Made by a program: the position numbers and the translations under genes
Assembly: GCA_914767715.1 (NCBI GenBank)
Contig: OU612069.1
Span: 7,316,001-7,380,000 of the forward strand
Length of the DNA: 64,000 nucleotides
Direction of reading: 5' to 3'
DNA from: Membranipora membranacea
Lineage: Eukaryota > Bryozoa > Gymnolaemata > Cheilostomatida > Membraniporidae
Shown here: piece after piece, positions 36,003 to 47,250 of the stretch
Numbering within the stretch: the stretch's first letter is position 1
How the letters are laid out: every line of letters starts with the position of its first letter
Notes under the pieces: generated by a model
The model's input: the letters and a program-made list of their open reading frames with translations, nothing else
The model's database searches: none
What the model was told of the DNA's origin: nothing

Positions 36003-36415
36003 TATTTAATCTTATCATTCTACCCAACGTAAAAATATGTATGATATAACCGATTTACATTGTATGGGTTTTATATAGCCTTGAAGTGTCAACATATGCA
36101 TTTATCATTATAATAAATTCCACATTAGGGTAGCCATTGTTTTAACTCATTTAAGATAAGTGGTGTTTTGAATCTATGAAAAATCCCTTACAAATGTTCA
36201 TATCTATTTCACGCCATGATAGCTTGATCATGTATTCTCCGTTTTGCCTGCGTTCGGAGTTGCCTCATTCGAACAGCCCGTAGCTGACCAGAAAAATGGG
36301 ATCAACCAGAAAACAGGAAAATTTGATTAATATTTATTTATTGCAGAGCTAGGTGTTGGCCAGCAGTTGTGCCCCCTTTGCTTCTTTTTAACAAAAAATT
36401 GTTTTTCTATTCCAG

Positions 36416-39400
36416 CCTATTGAAGAAAACAAGATACAGAAATGGCTACCACATCTAAGAGTAAGAATGTCTTGATTGGGTGTAGTGGAAGCGTTGCCTC
36501 AGTAAAACTTGAACCTCTTGTTGCCTCAATCAAGAGTTGGTTGGAAAATGCCTCCATCAAAGTTATTCTTACGGAGTCAGCTCAGCACTTCACAGCAGTC
36601 AGAGAATGCACCGAGGCTGTACAGTATTACACAGACGCTGATGAATGGGCCGTGAGTATCAATTCAGTTCAATGGATCGACCTGACATTTTTTTCAGGAC
36701 TCGAGCCATGGAGATACCACCCGGGCGAGCGGATAGCATCAAAGAACATTGGCATGGCCGTGGTTCAAGTCCAGGTGACAGCAGATTTTTTTTATGTTTT
36801 CATCTCAGCTCTATATGGGCCTATGGGAATGTATGTATGTTTCAAGGGCGAGCCAAGAGGTGACGACTCAGCTCAAGCTAGGCCGACCTCAAAATCCACA
36901 TAGAAACGGATGGTGTATGTCACATGTGCAATCTGAGCCTTTAGATAGCTACATATATGACATCTAGTCTGAGCCTTTAGATGTCCCCTTGGTAAAATAT
37001 GCTGTAGTGCAACACTGAGATCACACGTGCTGGTAGAGGGGGGGGCTATTCGAACGCTGGAAAAATGGATAAAACTTGATCTATGTTCTCTCTAAATTTA
37101 TTTTTATGTGACCCTTTCAAAGGCTATGATCTTTACAGTTTAATAATTGCAATTAGTTGTCTGTATATAGATCACAGAGTTGTGACTGAATTGATACAGT
37201 CAGCTAGAGATTCTTGCACGTCAACTTAGCACCCAGGCTCCACACTACAATTGTTGAAGACCTAACATTTCACATATGAATAAAAGTAGATATTCGACCC
37301 TGCAGATACTGATATTTATATTTGTTGCAGGCCTGGAGTAAACTTGGTGATGACGTTCTGCACATAGAGCTCGGTAAATGGGCGGATGTAATGTTGATCG
37401 CTCCCCTGAGCGCTAACACTCTAGCAAAGATAGCTAATGGCCTCTGTGACAATCTACTGGTGAGTGAAACCTTCTAAAACCCCCAGTCTCGATCCCCCCA
37501 CCCCCTGATATCCCCACGGTCTCCCCCAGATATCCCCACAGTCTCCCCAGATATCCCTACAGTCTCCCCTCCCCCGCCCTGATAACTCACAGTGTAAAAA
37601 CATTTAGAAAGTTGTATTAAGTGACCGTGTGAAAATTATAAAATTTGTCAGTTTTAACTTCTGCGGCTTTGAGGATTTGCTTATAGAGGAACACACAATG
37701 AATAATGGAGGTAATATTTTTCCGTTAGAAAAATCAATGATTCAATGGCAACCTTTCTACCTGTCGGGTAGTCTTATGATGTAATATATATGATACGTCA
37801 AAATTTAAAGTTCTTGAGAATGACCAAAGTAAATTCAAAACCAGATTGCACACTATATGTATGTATCTAAGGAGTGTCTCAAAATTTTAGGAAATGTTGG
37901 TAGTTTTTGAAATTGTCCACGCTTTAAAGTGTTTGTAAAGGAACAGGGTTCTTGGTATCATTTTTGAGCTTGAATTGAGATTAAGACAGCTATCACACAT
38001 GCATTTGCATGAAAAATAAGTCTTCAGGGTTACTTGGTCTGGTAGATTTGGGGGTTATAAGTTAACACTATTGAGTTGCCTACTCATGCACAGCCCAACT
38101 TGTCCAGGCGATTTGTAATGAGCCTATTATGGGGGAAATACAGTAATATTAGTGACTATTGTGGTTAGATAACAACTTTTGCAAATACATGACAAAGTCA
38201 CTCACAAGTCTGTCGATGACATAAAAGTTCTTCAAATTTAATGAGTTGAGACCGCTAATCAAAACAACCTTCATTTCTGTTATGAGCCCATGTTGCAGAA
38301 GAGATTAGAAGAACCACAGTACCAAAGATTATAAATACTGACTGTACATTACAATCAAAGACTATGACCCATTCCCTGTCCACAGCTTTTCAAGCGAGTG
38401 ATTTTCATTTCATACCGCTGCGCTTGATTGCTCTGTTTAAATGAGATTACACTGGAGCAATGGATTCTTCCTGCTGACAAAGCCTTGCTTATTTCAGATT
38501 TACCTAAAAATGGTCCATACAATGCTTTATGGTTAGTACCAAATCTTGCGATAATATCTAACACTAGCCCCCCAAATAAGATCCATACTGATGAAATAAC
38601 TCAAAAACTCGACAAATTAATTTCCTATGTGACTGATGTGTGCTTTGACGTAGGTTCTCATATGGCATGCTGCACTCAGTCAGTAATATTGATAGTCCAT
38701 GTTTAGATGTGCTGAGTATCTGTGATGCACAGGTGGACAAGATCTGATGTAAAATAATATAGAAAGTTCCTCAAGGTATTCCACTGCTTACACGATTATC
38801 AATACTCCTCTCTTTAGGAGGCAGTCAAATTCATTTACATTTTTCCTCACCCTGAAGTCCGAAATAACTAGATGACAATTTTATTTATTTCAATTTACTT
38901 TGTGACTTGTAAATTCCAGTTTTTGGTGTAAACAACAAGGTTTACCCGAAAAAATCTTGTGAGTCCAAACATCAGAATATTTGCAAAATTGTTGTAAAGA
39001 TTCTCAAAACTTCAAATCACTCAGTATTAATCATCGCATGCTTTGGATTTTAACATCATCCTAATGCCTGAAATGTCGAGATTTAAAAACAAATTATTTT
39101 AGATTTTTGTGCAAATTAGAAAAACATCCAGTCTACATGTGTAAATTTTGTATCTTCCATTGAAATTCTATTGAAAGCCACTAATCATAAAGCATAACGG
39201 CTGAAGACAGAGTTTGATTGGAATGTCATATCTTAGTATTTATAATCTTCAATACAATCCATGTAGCCACAATCTCATTTATTCATCAAATAAATATAAA
39301 ACAAAACCTTGAAATACTTCAGCCATGTATTGATCTGCCTTTATATTGCCAATTTCTATCTCGAGCAGTAACCATGGTTAACAGAAAATGTTGTATCTAT

Positions 39401-40866
39401 CAAAGCACTGTGGGTTATTTCAAGTGGCCGAAATCATACAGATTTAAACTTAGTGGTGTGACCAATGAACTAAGTTCATTGGTGTGACTACCTCAGGGAC
39501 ATTTTCCCTATGATAATCACATGGACTCGACGTCTATTTGCTACAATTGCCTCCTGAATGATATTCAATCTCGCTCTCACTGGATCTGTTAATCTCCCTA
39601 TAATTATCACTCTCGCTGTCGGATGAGCTAGAGTTGTAATTTTTGCCGTGCTTGATTTCGATCGTTTGCTTTGTCATTCAATTATGAAATTTTATACACT
39701 ATCTCATTTTACCAGCTAAGCCACATAACATGGGACAGATTAACTTTGCATTGTATTCACTCATTCATTCAATAGATAAATTCTGTGTGGTTTAATATTG
39801 TACGCAGGGAATATCAAAACCACTGTGTCATAACAAAAAGTCTTATTTACGAGATACTGTATATTCCCATTATAATCTAAGGTACTAAAAAGGTACTATT
39901 TTCTACATGTGATCACAACTCCAAAGGAGAAAAATAGTACCTTTTTAGTACCTTCTCATCCCAACTTTGAGTGAAAATAATTCTTAACTGGGCCACAGGC
40001 TGCTTTTGGACATAGCATAATGTTCTAAACTAGACTGAGAGCTCTAGAATGATACCAAAAACCTGTTTCCTTTACATGCACTTTAATGCATAGCACATTA
40101 CTCACGATTCATCATGGTGATTATTCATATCTCAGGTGCTAGGATATTTCGGGACAAAACTTTCCCAAAACTTCCAAATGTCCCAAATGCCCAAGTGATA
40201 TGGCACTAATAATCTTCTATGTCATTTTGTGCAGTCAAGAAGTTGTTCTGTAAATCCATTGGAAAGCATCAGTATGGGTCACTGGAGCTCTTGACATGGT
40301 GTGTTTTAGCATCTTGTTCCCGTGACAACCATTAAGCACAGCATGCTCTTTGCTATGATATGCAACATGGCTAGATCTGAATTTGTATATCTATGCATTT
40401 ACGTTCAAGTATCATTGATATAAAGTTTCTCTAGTCTTTTATGGTCAACAGGAAACCTATCTCCATCGTTACGAGCGATCCTGTATCTTCGAAAATGCTT
40501 GCAGAACTGACTGCGATTTTGAGGCTCCAATATTTAATCTATAGCCTACTTTCTGGTCGATGTGAAATCACAGTTTAATGTTATTTTAATTTTATTTTAT
40601 TTTTGTGTTTATAGACTTGTACAGTTAGAGCGTGGGATATTAACAAGCCTCTCCTGTTTGCTGCAGCTATGAACACTCGTATGCTGGAACACCCGATAAC
40701 AAAGCCTCATATAGACACTCTAATAAGTTGGGGGTACACTGAGATACCTACTGTATCCAAACTGTTAGCCTGTGGAGATAAAGGAAATGGGGCTATGGCA
40801 GAAGTAAAGACAATCACTGATAAATTGTGTGACGTTCTGTCTCAACCTGAGGTTCCCGGCGTGTAA
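36416..40866 (+). CDS. PPCDC: Phosphopantothenoylcysteine decarboxylase
   Basis: Flavin-dependent decarboxylation of 4'-phosphopantothenoylcysteine to 4'-phosphopantetheine, third step of cytosolic coenzyme A synthesis. Three coding exons (36,442-36,651; 37,331-37,459; 40,615-40,866), all phase 0, give 196 residues (human about 204). Family landmarks: GCSGSVAS near the N terminus (FMN site), the VLHIELGKWAD block with the catalytic His (H81), APLSANTLAKIANGLCDNLL, AAAMNTRM with the substrate-binding Asn (N133), and the active-site flap ACGDKGNGAMAEV with its Cys (C166). The usual PxMNxxMW reads AAMNTRML here, so Pro and Trp of that motif are replaced. A TTCCAG acceptor at 36,411-36,415 suggests an upstream non-coding exon. 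Divergent from SMAD1/5, with no functional link implied. Confidence 0.95.
36442..36651 (+). CDS. PPCDC: PPCDC exon 1
   Basis: ATG at 36,442, seventy codons: KNVLIGCSGSVASVK (nucleotide-binding start of the flavoprotein fold) to QYYTDADEWA. Donor GTGAGT. Open sequence beyond the donor is intronic and contains a SINE. Confidence 0.95.
36700..36785 (+). mobile_element. tRNA-derived SINE in PPCDC intron 1
   Basis: A-box GGGCGAGCGGATAGC and B-box GTGGTTCAAGTCC at tRNA spacing. CACC and GGTG can pair as an acceptor stem. It is followed by a T-rich tract. It shares AGCATCAAAG with the relic at 762-840. Confidence 0.65.
37331..37459 (+). CDS. PPCDC: PPCDC exon 2
   Basis: Forty-three codons, AWSKLGDDVLHIELGKWADV then MLIAPLSANTLAKIANGLCD and NLL. 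TTGCAG acceptor, GTGAGT donor. Carries the catalytic His. Confidence 0.95.
37485..37585 (+). repeat. C-rich ~20-bp minisatellite
   Basis: Three to four units of GATATCCCCACAGTCTCCCC, starting within 30 bp of the PPCDC exon 2 donor. Confidence 0.8.
37920..40095. mobile_element. ~2.2-kb element with inverted ends in PPCDC intron 2
   Basis: The left block CTTTAAAGTG / GTAAAGGAACAGGGTTCTTG / GTATCATT (37,920-37,970) recurs inverted at 40,040-40,095 (AATGATACCAAAAACCTGTT / TCCTTTACATGCACTTTAA). The interior has an open frame at 38,428-38,706 (LPADKALLISDLPKNGPYNA ...) that I cannot assign. It may be a decayed DNA transposon; the ends and target site are not resolved. Confidence 0.5.
39880..39953. 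repeat. Hairpin with AAGGTACTAAAAAGGTACTA arms
   Basis: AAGGTACTAAAAAGGTACTA (39,879-39,898) and its exact reverse complement at 39,934-39,953 flank ~35 bp. A small MITE-like foldback within the larger intron 2 element. Confidence 0.8.
40615..40866 (+). CDS. PPCDC: PPCDC exon 3
   Basis: From the TTATAG acceptor: TCTVRAWDINKPLLFAAAMN, then HPITKPHIDTL, the ACGDKGNGAMAEV flap and a short tail to TAA at 40,864-40,866. Confidence 0.95.
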   Translation, partial: TCTVRAWDINKPLLFAAAMNTRMLEHPITKPHIDTLISWGYTEIPTVSKLLACGDKGNGAMAEVKTITDKLCDVLSQPEVPGV

Positions 40867-40965
40867 AATGACAGAATTTTATTATTTTTAACTCTTATTA
40901 TATATTCCAGTTTTGACATAGAAATATCATATGGGTTAAACACTTTTTAAGCAATTAAAGTATTG
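40867..40965 (+). promoter_or_regulatory. PPCDC: PPCDC 3' UTR with ATTAAA signal
   Basis: AT-rich sequence after the stop with ATTAAA at 40,954-40,959, the common variant poly(A) signal, about 90 nt downstream of the stop. Confidence 0.45.
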
Positions 40966-41049
40966 TGGTCGCTTGGATGCCGGGATCAATTCAGTTTTTG
41001 CAATCATAGGTTTAACGTTTTTAATAGTCTGCAAATTTTCCCTTGTGTT

Positions 41050-41370
41050 TTTTTTTAATAAATGCAATTCAAGAACGAACTCGACTTTTTAAACATTTTA
41101 TCCGTCATAATTTTTCTGTAGATATAACTAGCTACGTAGTCGAAAGGATTCGTATTTTAGCCACGAATTATGCCAACTGGGATGAACATATTTTAAATAA
41201 CTGCTATTCATGCCCAAGAGTTCAATACCTTTTGCTAAAAGTAAGGACCAGCAGATTTCTAAATAGTTTTATACCTGTTAGTACTATGATTTTAAATAAC
41301 AGAGACATTCCAACACTTTCATTGTAATATGTCATTGACAATATTACCAAATAAATCTAATCTAAATCTA
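41050..41370 (+). mobile_element. Likely 3' end of a non-LTR retrotransposon
   Basis: An open frame ends with KVRTSRFLNSFIPVSTMILN, the type of C-terminal sequence (R-x-x-RF-x-NSFIP) seen in LINE pol proteins. It stops at about 41,327 and is followed by the tandem TCTAATCTAAATCTAAATC, a repeat tail as in LINEs. Only this end is present (5' truncation). Family not determined. Confidence 0.5.
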
Positions 41371-44300
41371 AATCCTTTCTCTATAGATGTATTCAGGAAT
41401 TTTCTTTCCACGGTCATGGTATTAACACTCTTATGTAGCATGAGGTCTTTGACTTAACCTGTATGACTGCTGTTTACGTTGTGTTCTCACTCATACATAC
41501 AACATACATACAGTAGTGCACATACCACTGCACAATACACAGTTCTTCAGCTAGAAACCTTGATTCAAACGCTATTTTGAGGCGTTCTCTAGTGCAACCT
41601 CTTCATGGCGGCTGGCCCCAGCAACGTGAAGCCACCCCTGTGTGTAGATGAGCATCTCATTCAAACACTTCCAGCCCTCAATGCATATATTCAGCTTCGG
41701 TATTTTGACATAATAGGTGTGTTAATGATGTAGGTGTTTGTTAAGTAATGGCAAAGTTGAAGTGCTGAAAGTCTGCCCTTGAGTTTCACTTTAGGCTACT
41801 CTGACAGAGTGTGAGCACTTATACTATGTTATAGACAGACATCAATTTTCAAGGGTTGTAGAAAATTGTGTTTTTAGTCGAGATTTTGTGATTCTTCTCA
41901 TCAATAGAAATCCTTGATTTGTCTCATCTTGTAGTGAGGCGAACTCGCCTGTAACTGCAGTTTTAGGCCATCAATCTCCACCATACCACCACCATATTGC
42001 TTCAATCACCCGAACTATTGACACAAAATGTCATTGCTTTGGTGAATAGCGCAAGGTCAAATGACTCAGCAATATTTTAATTTGGATTCACATTTCCTTG
42101 TATCGAGAGCTTTCCAACGGCATATAGAAAGTCAATACATATATGCTGACCCACGTGGCTCTACCTTAAAGAGGTAGGAGGCGAAGGGGGTGCACGGGGA
42201 TTAATCATGTGAAGTGACAGGCAAGACCATTGGCTGATCAATGTAATTAGAGGCGGAGAATGGCCTTGGTCTCCACCTCTAACAGCCAGTCCACGTTGCG
42301 TTCTCAAGTGGTCAAGTGTGTTATGTAAGAAATTGTGATTCGCAGACACCCATAAATAAAGTTGAATAGAAGCTATGATATAGCTATTGTTGTGTTGGCT
42401 CATCACGCTTGGGATTATAGGGTTTAATTACAACGGTCAATTTCAATCTTGACAACGGTATCTAGGCAACCTCTAAAACCATAAATCATAACGTCAAAAT
42501 TGACCAATAAGAGCTCGTATATTTTGAAGCGGATGATTTGAAATCATCGGAACTGGGCAATTTCGTATGACATCAGTCATATTTTCACCACTTTCCAATG
42601 CCATTATTGGAATGAAAATTTATTGGGCATGTGTATCACACAATTCCGCATCAGCTTGTCTGATTCCCATTAAAAATAATTCACTGCTTCTCCTCTCAAT
42701 TCCGAAAAAGCAGGAGGAATTTGAATGCTGCTAACCCCATTTAAATTTGATATGGCTGGGTGATCGCTTTACATTGACTGGCCCTTATATACCGGTCGAG
42801 GCACTTTAAGCATGAAACTTCAGTTTTTCGAGTAAATATTGCTGTTTTTCGGGAAATTGTTCATGTGACACCCTGTTGGTCGCTTGCAAGAAAACTCACT
42901 GGCAGTCAGTGGACTCAATTTTGTTTTTCCTATAAAAATAAGCCAATTTCAAACGCAAATCCGACCTCTTAATCACAAGTACATGGCTAGCTGGTTTTTT
43001 TAAACTCTGTATGTTCTTCTCAGCAATGAAGCTGTGACTATACACAGTGATTTTATTACAGGTCGACGCCCAGTATCGGAGGATCGACCGATCTCACTAC
43101 TAGACAGCCATATTAATTGTACGAAACAGTCAGTCTGTTGATTTAAATTGGGTTATGGGTCAGGTGCCTAGATTGACCGAAGAGATTTTAAGGGCAAACA
43201 AAGGCCATGTTGAATGTGCTCTCCATCTTGATCGTTACCAAATAAAATTTTGGTCTATTGCAAAATTGATTTTCAGATGCCATACTATTGATGTCATGTC
43301 AGGATAACCTCTATTTCCAAGTTCTACTGCTATTACCTTCCATATATTCTCTACAGCACCTCTCAGGTTGTTGCCGTTCGTGGTTATTCTATCATAAATA
43401 TATAAGAGGGTTTGGTTTACTACAGATATCAACACCTCCATTTTTTGATGGCCTAATTTGGAATTGGTGATAGCAGAATATATACAAAATATACCGCTTT
43501 CACTTAAATCACTTTTTGGTGATTTCAGGTGTGACTGCATAGATAATCTGATTGTAAGAATGTTGAACTTAGAACTTTTCATAACACACATCATATATAA
43601 ATTATAATAACTCACAAATTATCTTTTTACCTCAACGAAGAAATCCTTCAAACACAATAATATATCACAGTTTCTTTTCGGACTTGTCCTCTTTTTGAGC
43701 ACTGGGTTACAACTAAAAAATTGAAGGCCATATGTCTGGATGCTCCAATATTTCATTATACTTACAGTAATGATGAGACTGATCCAGTCTGCAATCACCC
43801 AATTGGGCCAAGACAGGAATCTGCTTACCTCTTGCTCCATACTGTTTGGGATATCAAGTTTGGTGGAGCTTGAATGAGGTCATGACCTTCACAATTCTAT
43901 GTAAATGTTATACACTGAAGTTTCCTGTACTACACTTACCCCTTACCATTACCAATAGACATACTTAATTTATTATATTGGTTTATTTAGGCCTGGAGTG
44001 CATCATTGGGTCCTGTTATAGATAGCCACTACTTTGTCACACACGGCAACACTCTCTCTAATTTGTAAATTTATGAAAAAAAAACAAATTTAGAAACATT
44101 CGATAGCAATCTAAATAAAGGTGTCCTCTGCCAGAGGCATCGCTCTTGATTCTTCACCTGCTCTCTATTCAACTGAAATCATCGACTTAAGCGTATATCA
44201 TCTCACATAGTGGTTTACCAAATTAGGAAGATAAATTAGAATAAGTATATATTTCAGTTGAGTTCGAAATACCAACAATGGCCAAATAAAAGTATTTACT

Positions 44301-45018
44301 GTTTGCTCTGCATTCCAGTTGTCCTGTCAGGCTTAAGAAAAAGACGTAGCCAACATCTTACAGGTCGACCTCCATGTATTTGGTATTGTAATACTTATAT
44401 TAAAACAGAGCTATCAGATCATCATGACATCTAATTGGTTGCATTACATAGAAACGGCCAGCCAATCTTATTTCTGTGAATATTCTGCACGCATCTTGCC
44501 AGTATGTGATCATCAACATGCATCGAGTCAGGAGAGAGACACCGAGGATACAGGGAGCAGGATATAAAACAATCGACCTGAAAAGATCTCCTAACACGAC
44601 TCAAAACTAAAAGCTCCTGTGGCACCAACCGCTGGCAGTGAGCGGTAAGCATGCTAACAGAGCGCTCCATCTCGTAGTGACACCATCCACACACAAAATT
44701 AGTTTTTATCTGTTTAGCCAGCCTTCCACCTTTAAAATCGGTCTCAAATGACATTACAATTGCCACCCTCCCTCCCCATCCTTCCCACAGGAGTGATTTT
44801 ATTAAAAATGTGATTACCAATATCTAGCATTTGAGTTCTCTTGAAACACGCATTAAACTGCCTCCTCCTGCGATTTTGACATGAAAGTATAATATTACCA
44901 TTATAAAGGCATTTTATTACAACTCCGTCACCACAAAAAATACCAAAATCAAACCCTTTTTTAACACCGTTTTTCTCTAGTTACTTGATGCTCAGTTCAT
45001 TAAAAGTATTTTGGCTTC
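41371..45018. other. Gene-poor intergenic stretch
   Basis: No recognised gene. The longest minus-strand frames (43,235-43,615, 126 codons; 44,431-44,820, 129 codons) match nothing I know and have no supporting splice or motif evidence. Confidence 0.4.
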
Positions 45019-45288
45019 AAGTTGCTGTAGAGTTATCTTCTCATTTTCATACAATGTCGTACTTATTACGAATTAGAAGTTATCCCACTTTGCCTTCTTT
45101 ATCATATCCCGTCCTTGTATCCAGGTAAACGTACAAACTTAAATGAGAGAATTCGTTACAGAAGAAGAATCTAAGATCAAAATTGAATGTCTCCAATATC
45201 AGAACTTATACCAGCATACAAGTTCTCCCTGTATACAAGTTTTATTTCAAACTCCAAGCACCAAGCAGAACAATCAATTGTGTCAATC
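45019..45288 (+). repeat. Dispersed repeat C, copy 2
   Basis: Same orientation and extent as 9,206-9,460, with scattered substitutions and a short insertion (ACAAACTTAAATG). No terminal inverted repeats seen. Confidence 0.8.
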
Positions 45289-45740
45289 TGATTAAATAAC
45301 TCTCCGTAAGATAGCTGCAAGATAGCAAGAGAATAGGTAGTGATAGATATTTGATTTACTATTTCCAATCCAAATTCAATACTACTGGTTCTAAATTTTG
45401 CTGGATGGGGTCAAAGTTTTTGAGGGGGGTTTAAATGAGGTCGCATAATTCATCTACTGGTACTTGTGTCAACCGACCCAGTGATATGAATTAAATTTAA
45501 GCCAGGGATACCCATCAAACAGTTATGAAATATTTCAATCCTAAAAAATACACAAGAAGGCCTGACACTATCACGTTTTAAACAAGAATTGATTGAGGAA
45601 ACAATTTGTCAATTAAAAATTATTGAAGATTATTAGGGTTGTTTCAAACATAAATTACTGTCTTTCAAGTAAAATTTTTAAGAATAGATTGGGCAGTGCT
45701 TCTGAATTGTGCGAAAATAAATGTCACGTTAAAATCCCAA

Positions 45741-47250
45741 ATCCTTCCATCAAAGAAGCCTTAATAGTAGTAGTATTGTTATAATGAAGGCATATTAAAT
45801 CAGATATAAAATACTTCTGGTTTCTAGTTACTATTTGATTATGTAATATCAGGGCTCTCAACCTGGGAGGATTCGAAACCTGAGTTTTGATATAAGCATG
45901 TCCCATAGTGGTATTTTAAAGGTGTAAGATGCCCTGAGCATAAACAGCTGAGGGTACGTCTGAGATGGCACCGAAATGTTGTCGGTTGAAATACCTGAGA
46001 TTTGAAGATTATGTGCAAAGAATAGCTGGCAAAGCAAGTCAAAGAATGTATGTTGCATCTAAGTACAAAGCCATTAGCTTCCATGATGTTCAAAAGTTTT
46101 TTAGTTTCCCTCTTGATGTATTGTCTGCCTGCCTGAATAAAAATTTTGTTGAGATATTAATCATTGAAATAAGATGGGAAACCAATCAAGACCATTTGTG
46201 CCTAAGACTTATTTCCACATTTGATGTTGAATGATGAGATTTCCTGCTAAATTACTGAATTCGAATCATTTAATTCATGATCAGAATATTTTATAAAATG
46301 TAGTATTAACAATCCTTCCATCAAAGAAGCCTTAATAGTAGTACTATTGTTATAATGAAGGCATATTAAATCAGATATAAAGTACTTCTGGTTTCTAGTT
46401 ACTATTTGATTATGTAATATCAGGGCTCTCAATCTGGGAGGATTCGAAACCTGAGTTTTGATATAAGCATGTCCCATAGTGGTATTTAAAGGTGTAAAAT
46501 GCCCTGAGCATAAACAGCTGAGGGTACGTCTGAGATGGCACCGAAATGTTGTCGGTTGAAATACCTGAGATTTGAAGATTATGTGCAAAGAATAGCTGGC
46601 AAAGCAAGTCAAAGAATGTATGTTGCATCTAAGTACAAAGCCATTAGCTTCCATGATGTTCAAAAGTTTTTTAGTTTCCCTCTTGATGTATTGTCTGCCT
46701 GAATAAAAATTTTGTTGAGATATTAATCATTGAAATAAGATGGGAAACCAATCAAGACCATTTGTGCCTAAGACTTATTTCCACATTTGATGTTGAATGA
46801 TGAGATTTCCTGCTAAATTACTGAATTCGAATAATTTAATTCATGATCAGAATATTTTATAAAATGTAGTATTAACAATCCTTCCATCAAAGAAGCCTTA
46901 ATAGTAGTACTATTGTTATAATGAAGGCATATTAAATCAGATATAAAGTACTTCTGGTTTCTAGTTACTATTTGATTATGTAATATCAGGGCTCTCAACC
47001 TTGGAGGATTCGAATCCTGAGTTTTGATATAAGCATGTCCCATAGTGGTATTTTAAAGGTGTAAAATGCCCTGAGCATATACAGCTGAGGGTACGTCTGA
47101 GATGGCACCGAAATGTTGTCGGGTGAAATACCTGAGATTTGAAGATTATGTGCAAAGAATAGCTGGCAAAGCAAGTCAAAGAATGTATGTTGCATCTAAG
47201 TACAAAGTTCAAAAGTTTTTTAGTTTCCCTCTTGATGTATTGTCTGCCTG
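45741..47250 (+). repeat. 571-bp tandem repeat, three units
   Basis: Units start with ATCCTTCCATCAAAGAAGCC at 45,741, 46,312 and 46,878 (periods 571 and 566) and are nearly identical. The third lacks 18 bp (CCATTAGCTTCCATGATG) and breaks off at 47,250; its missing tail resumes at 50,037. Open frames on both strands repeat with the unit and are not recognised proteins. Confidence 0.9.

Noticed and set aside
36652-36903. C-terminal extension of PPCDC exon 1
   Set aside because: It lies beyond a good GTGAGT donor, contains a SINE, and lacks family similarity; exon 2 follows in phase.
43235-43615. 126-codon minus frame as a gene
   Set aside because: No motif, no repeat copy, no splice context; length is possible by chance in AT-rich DNA of this size.
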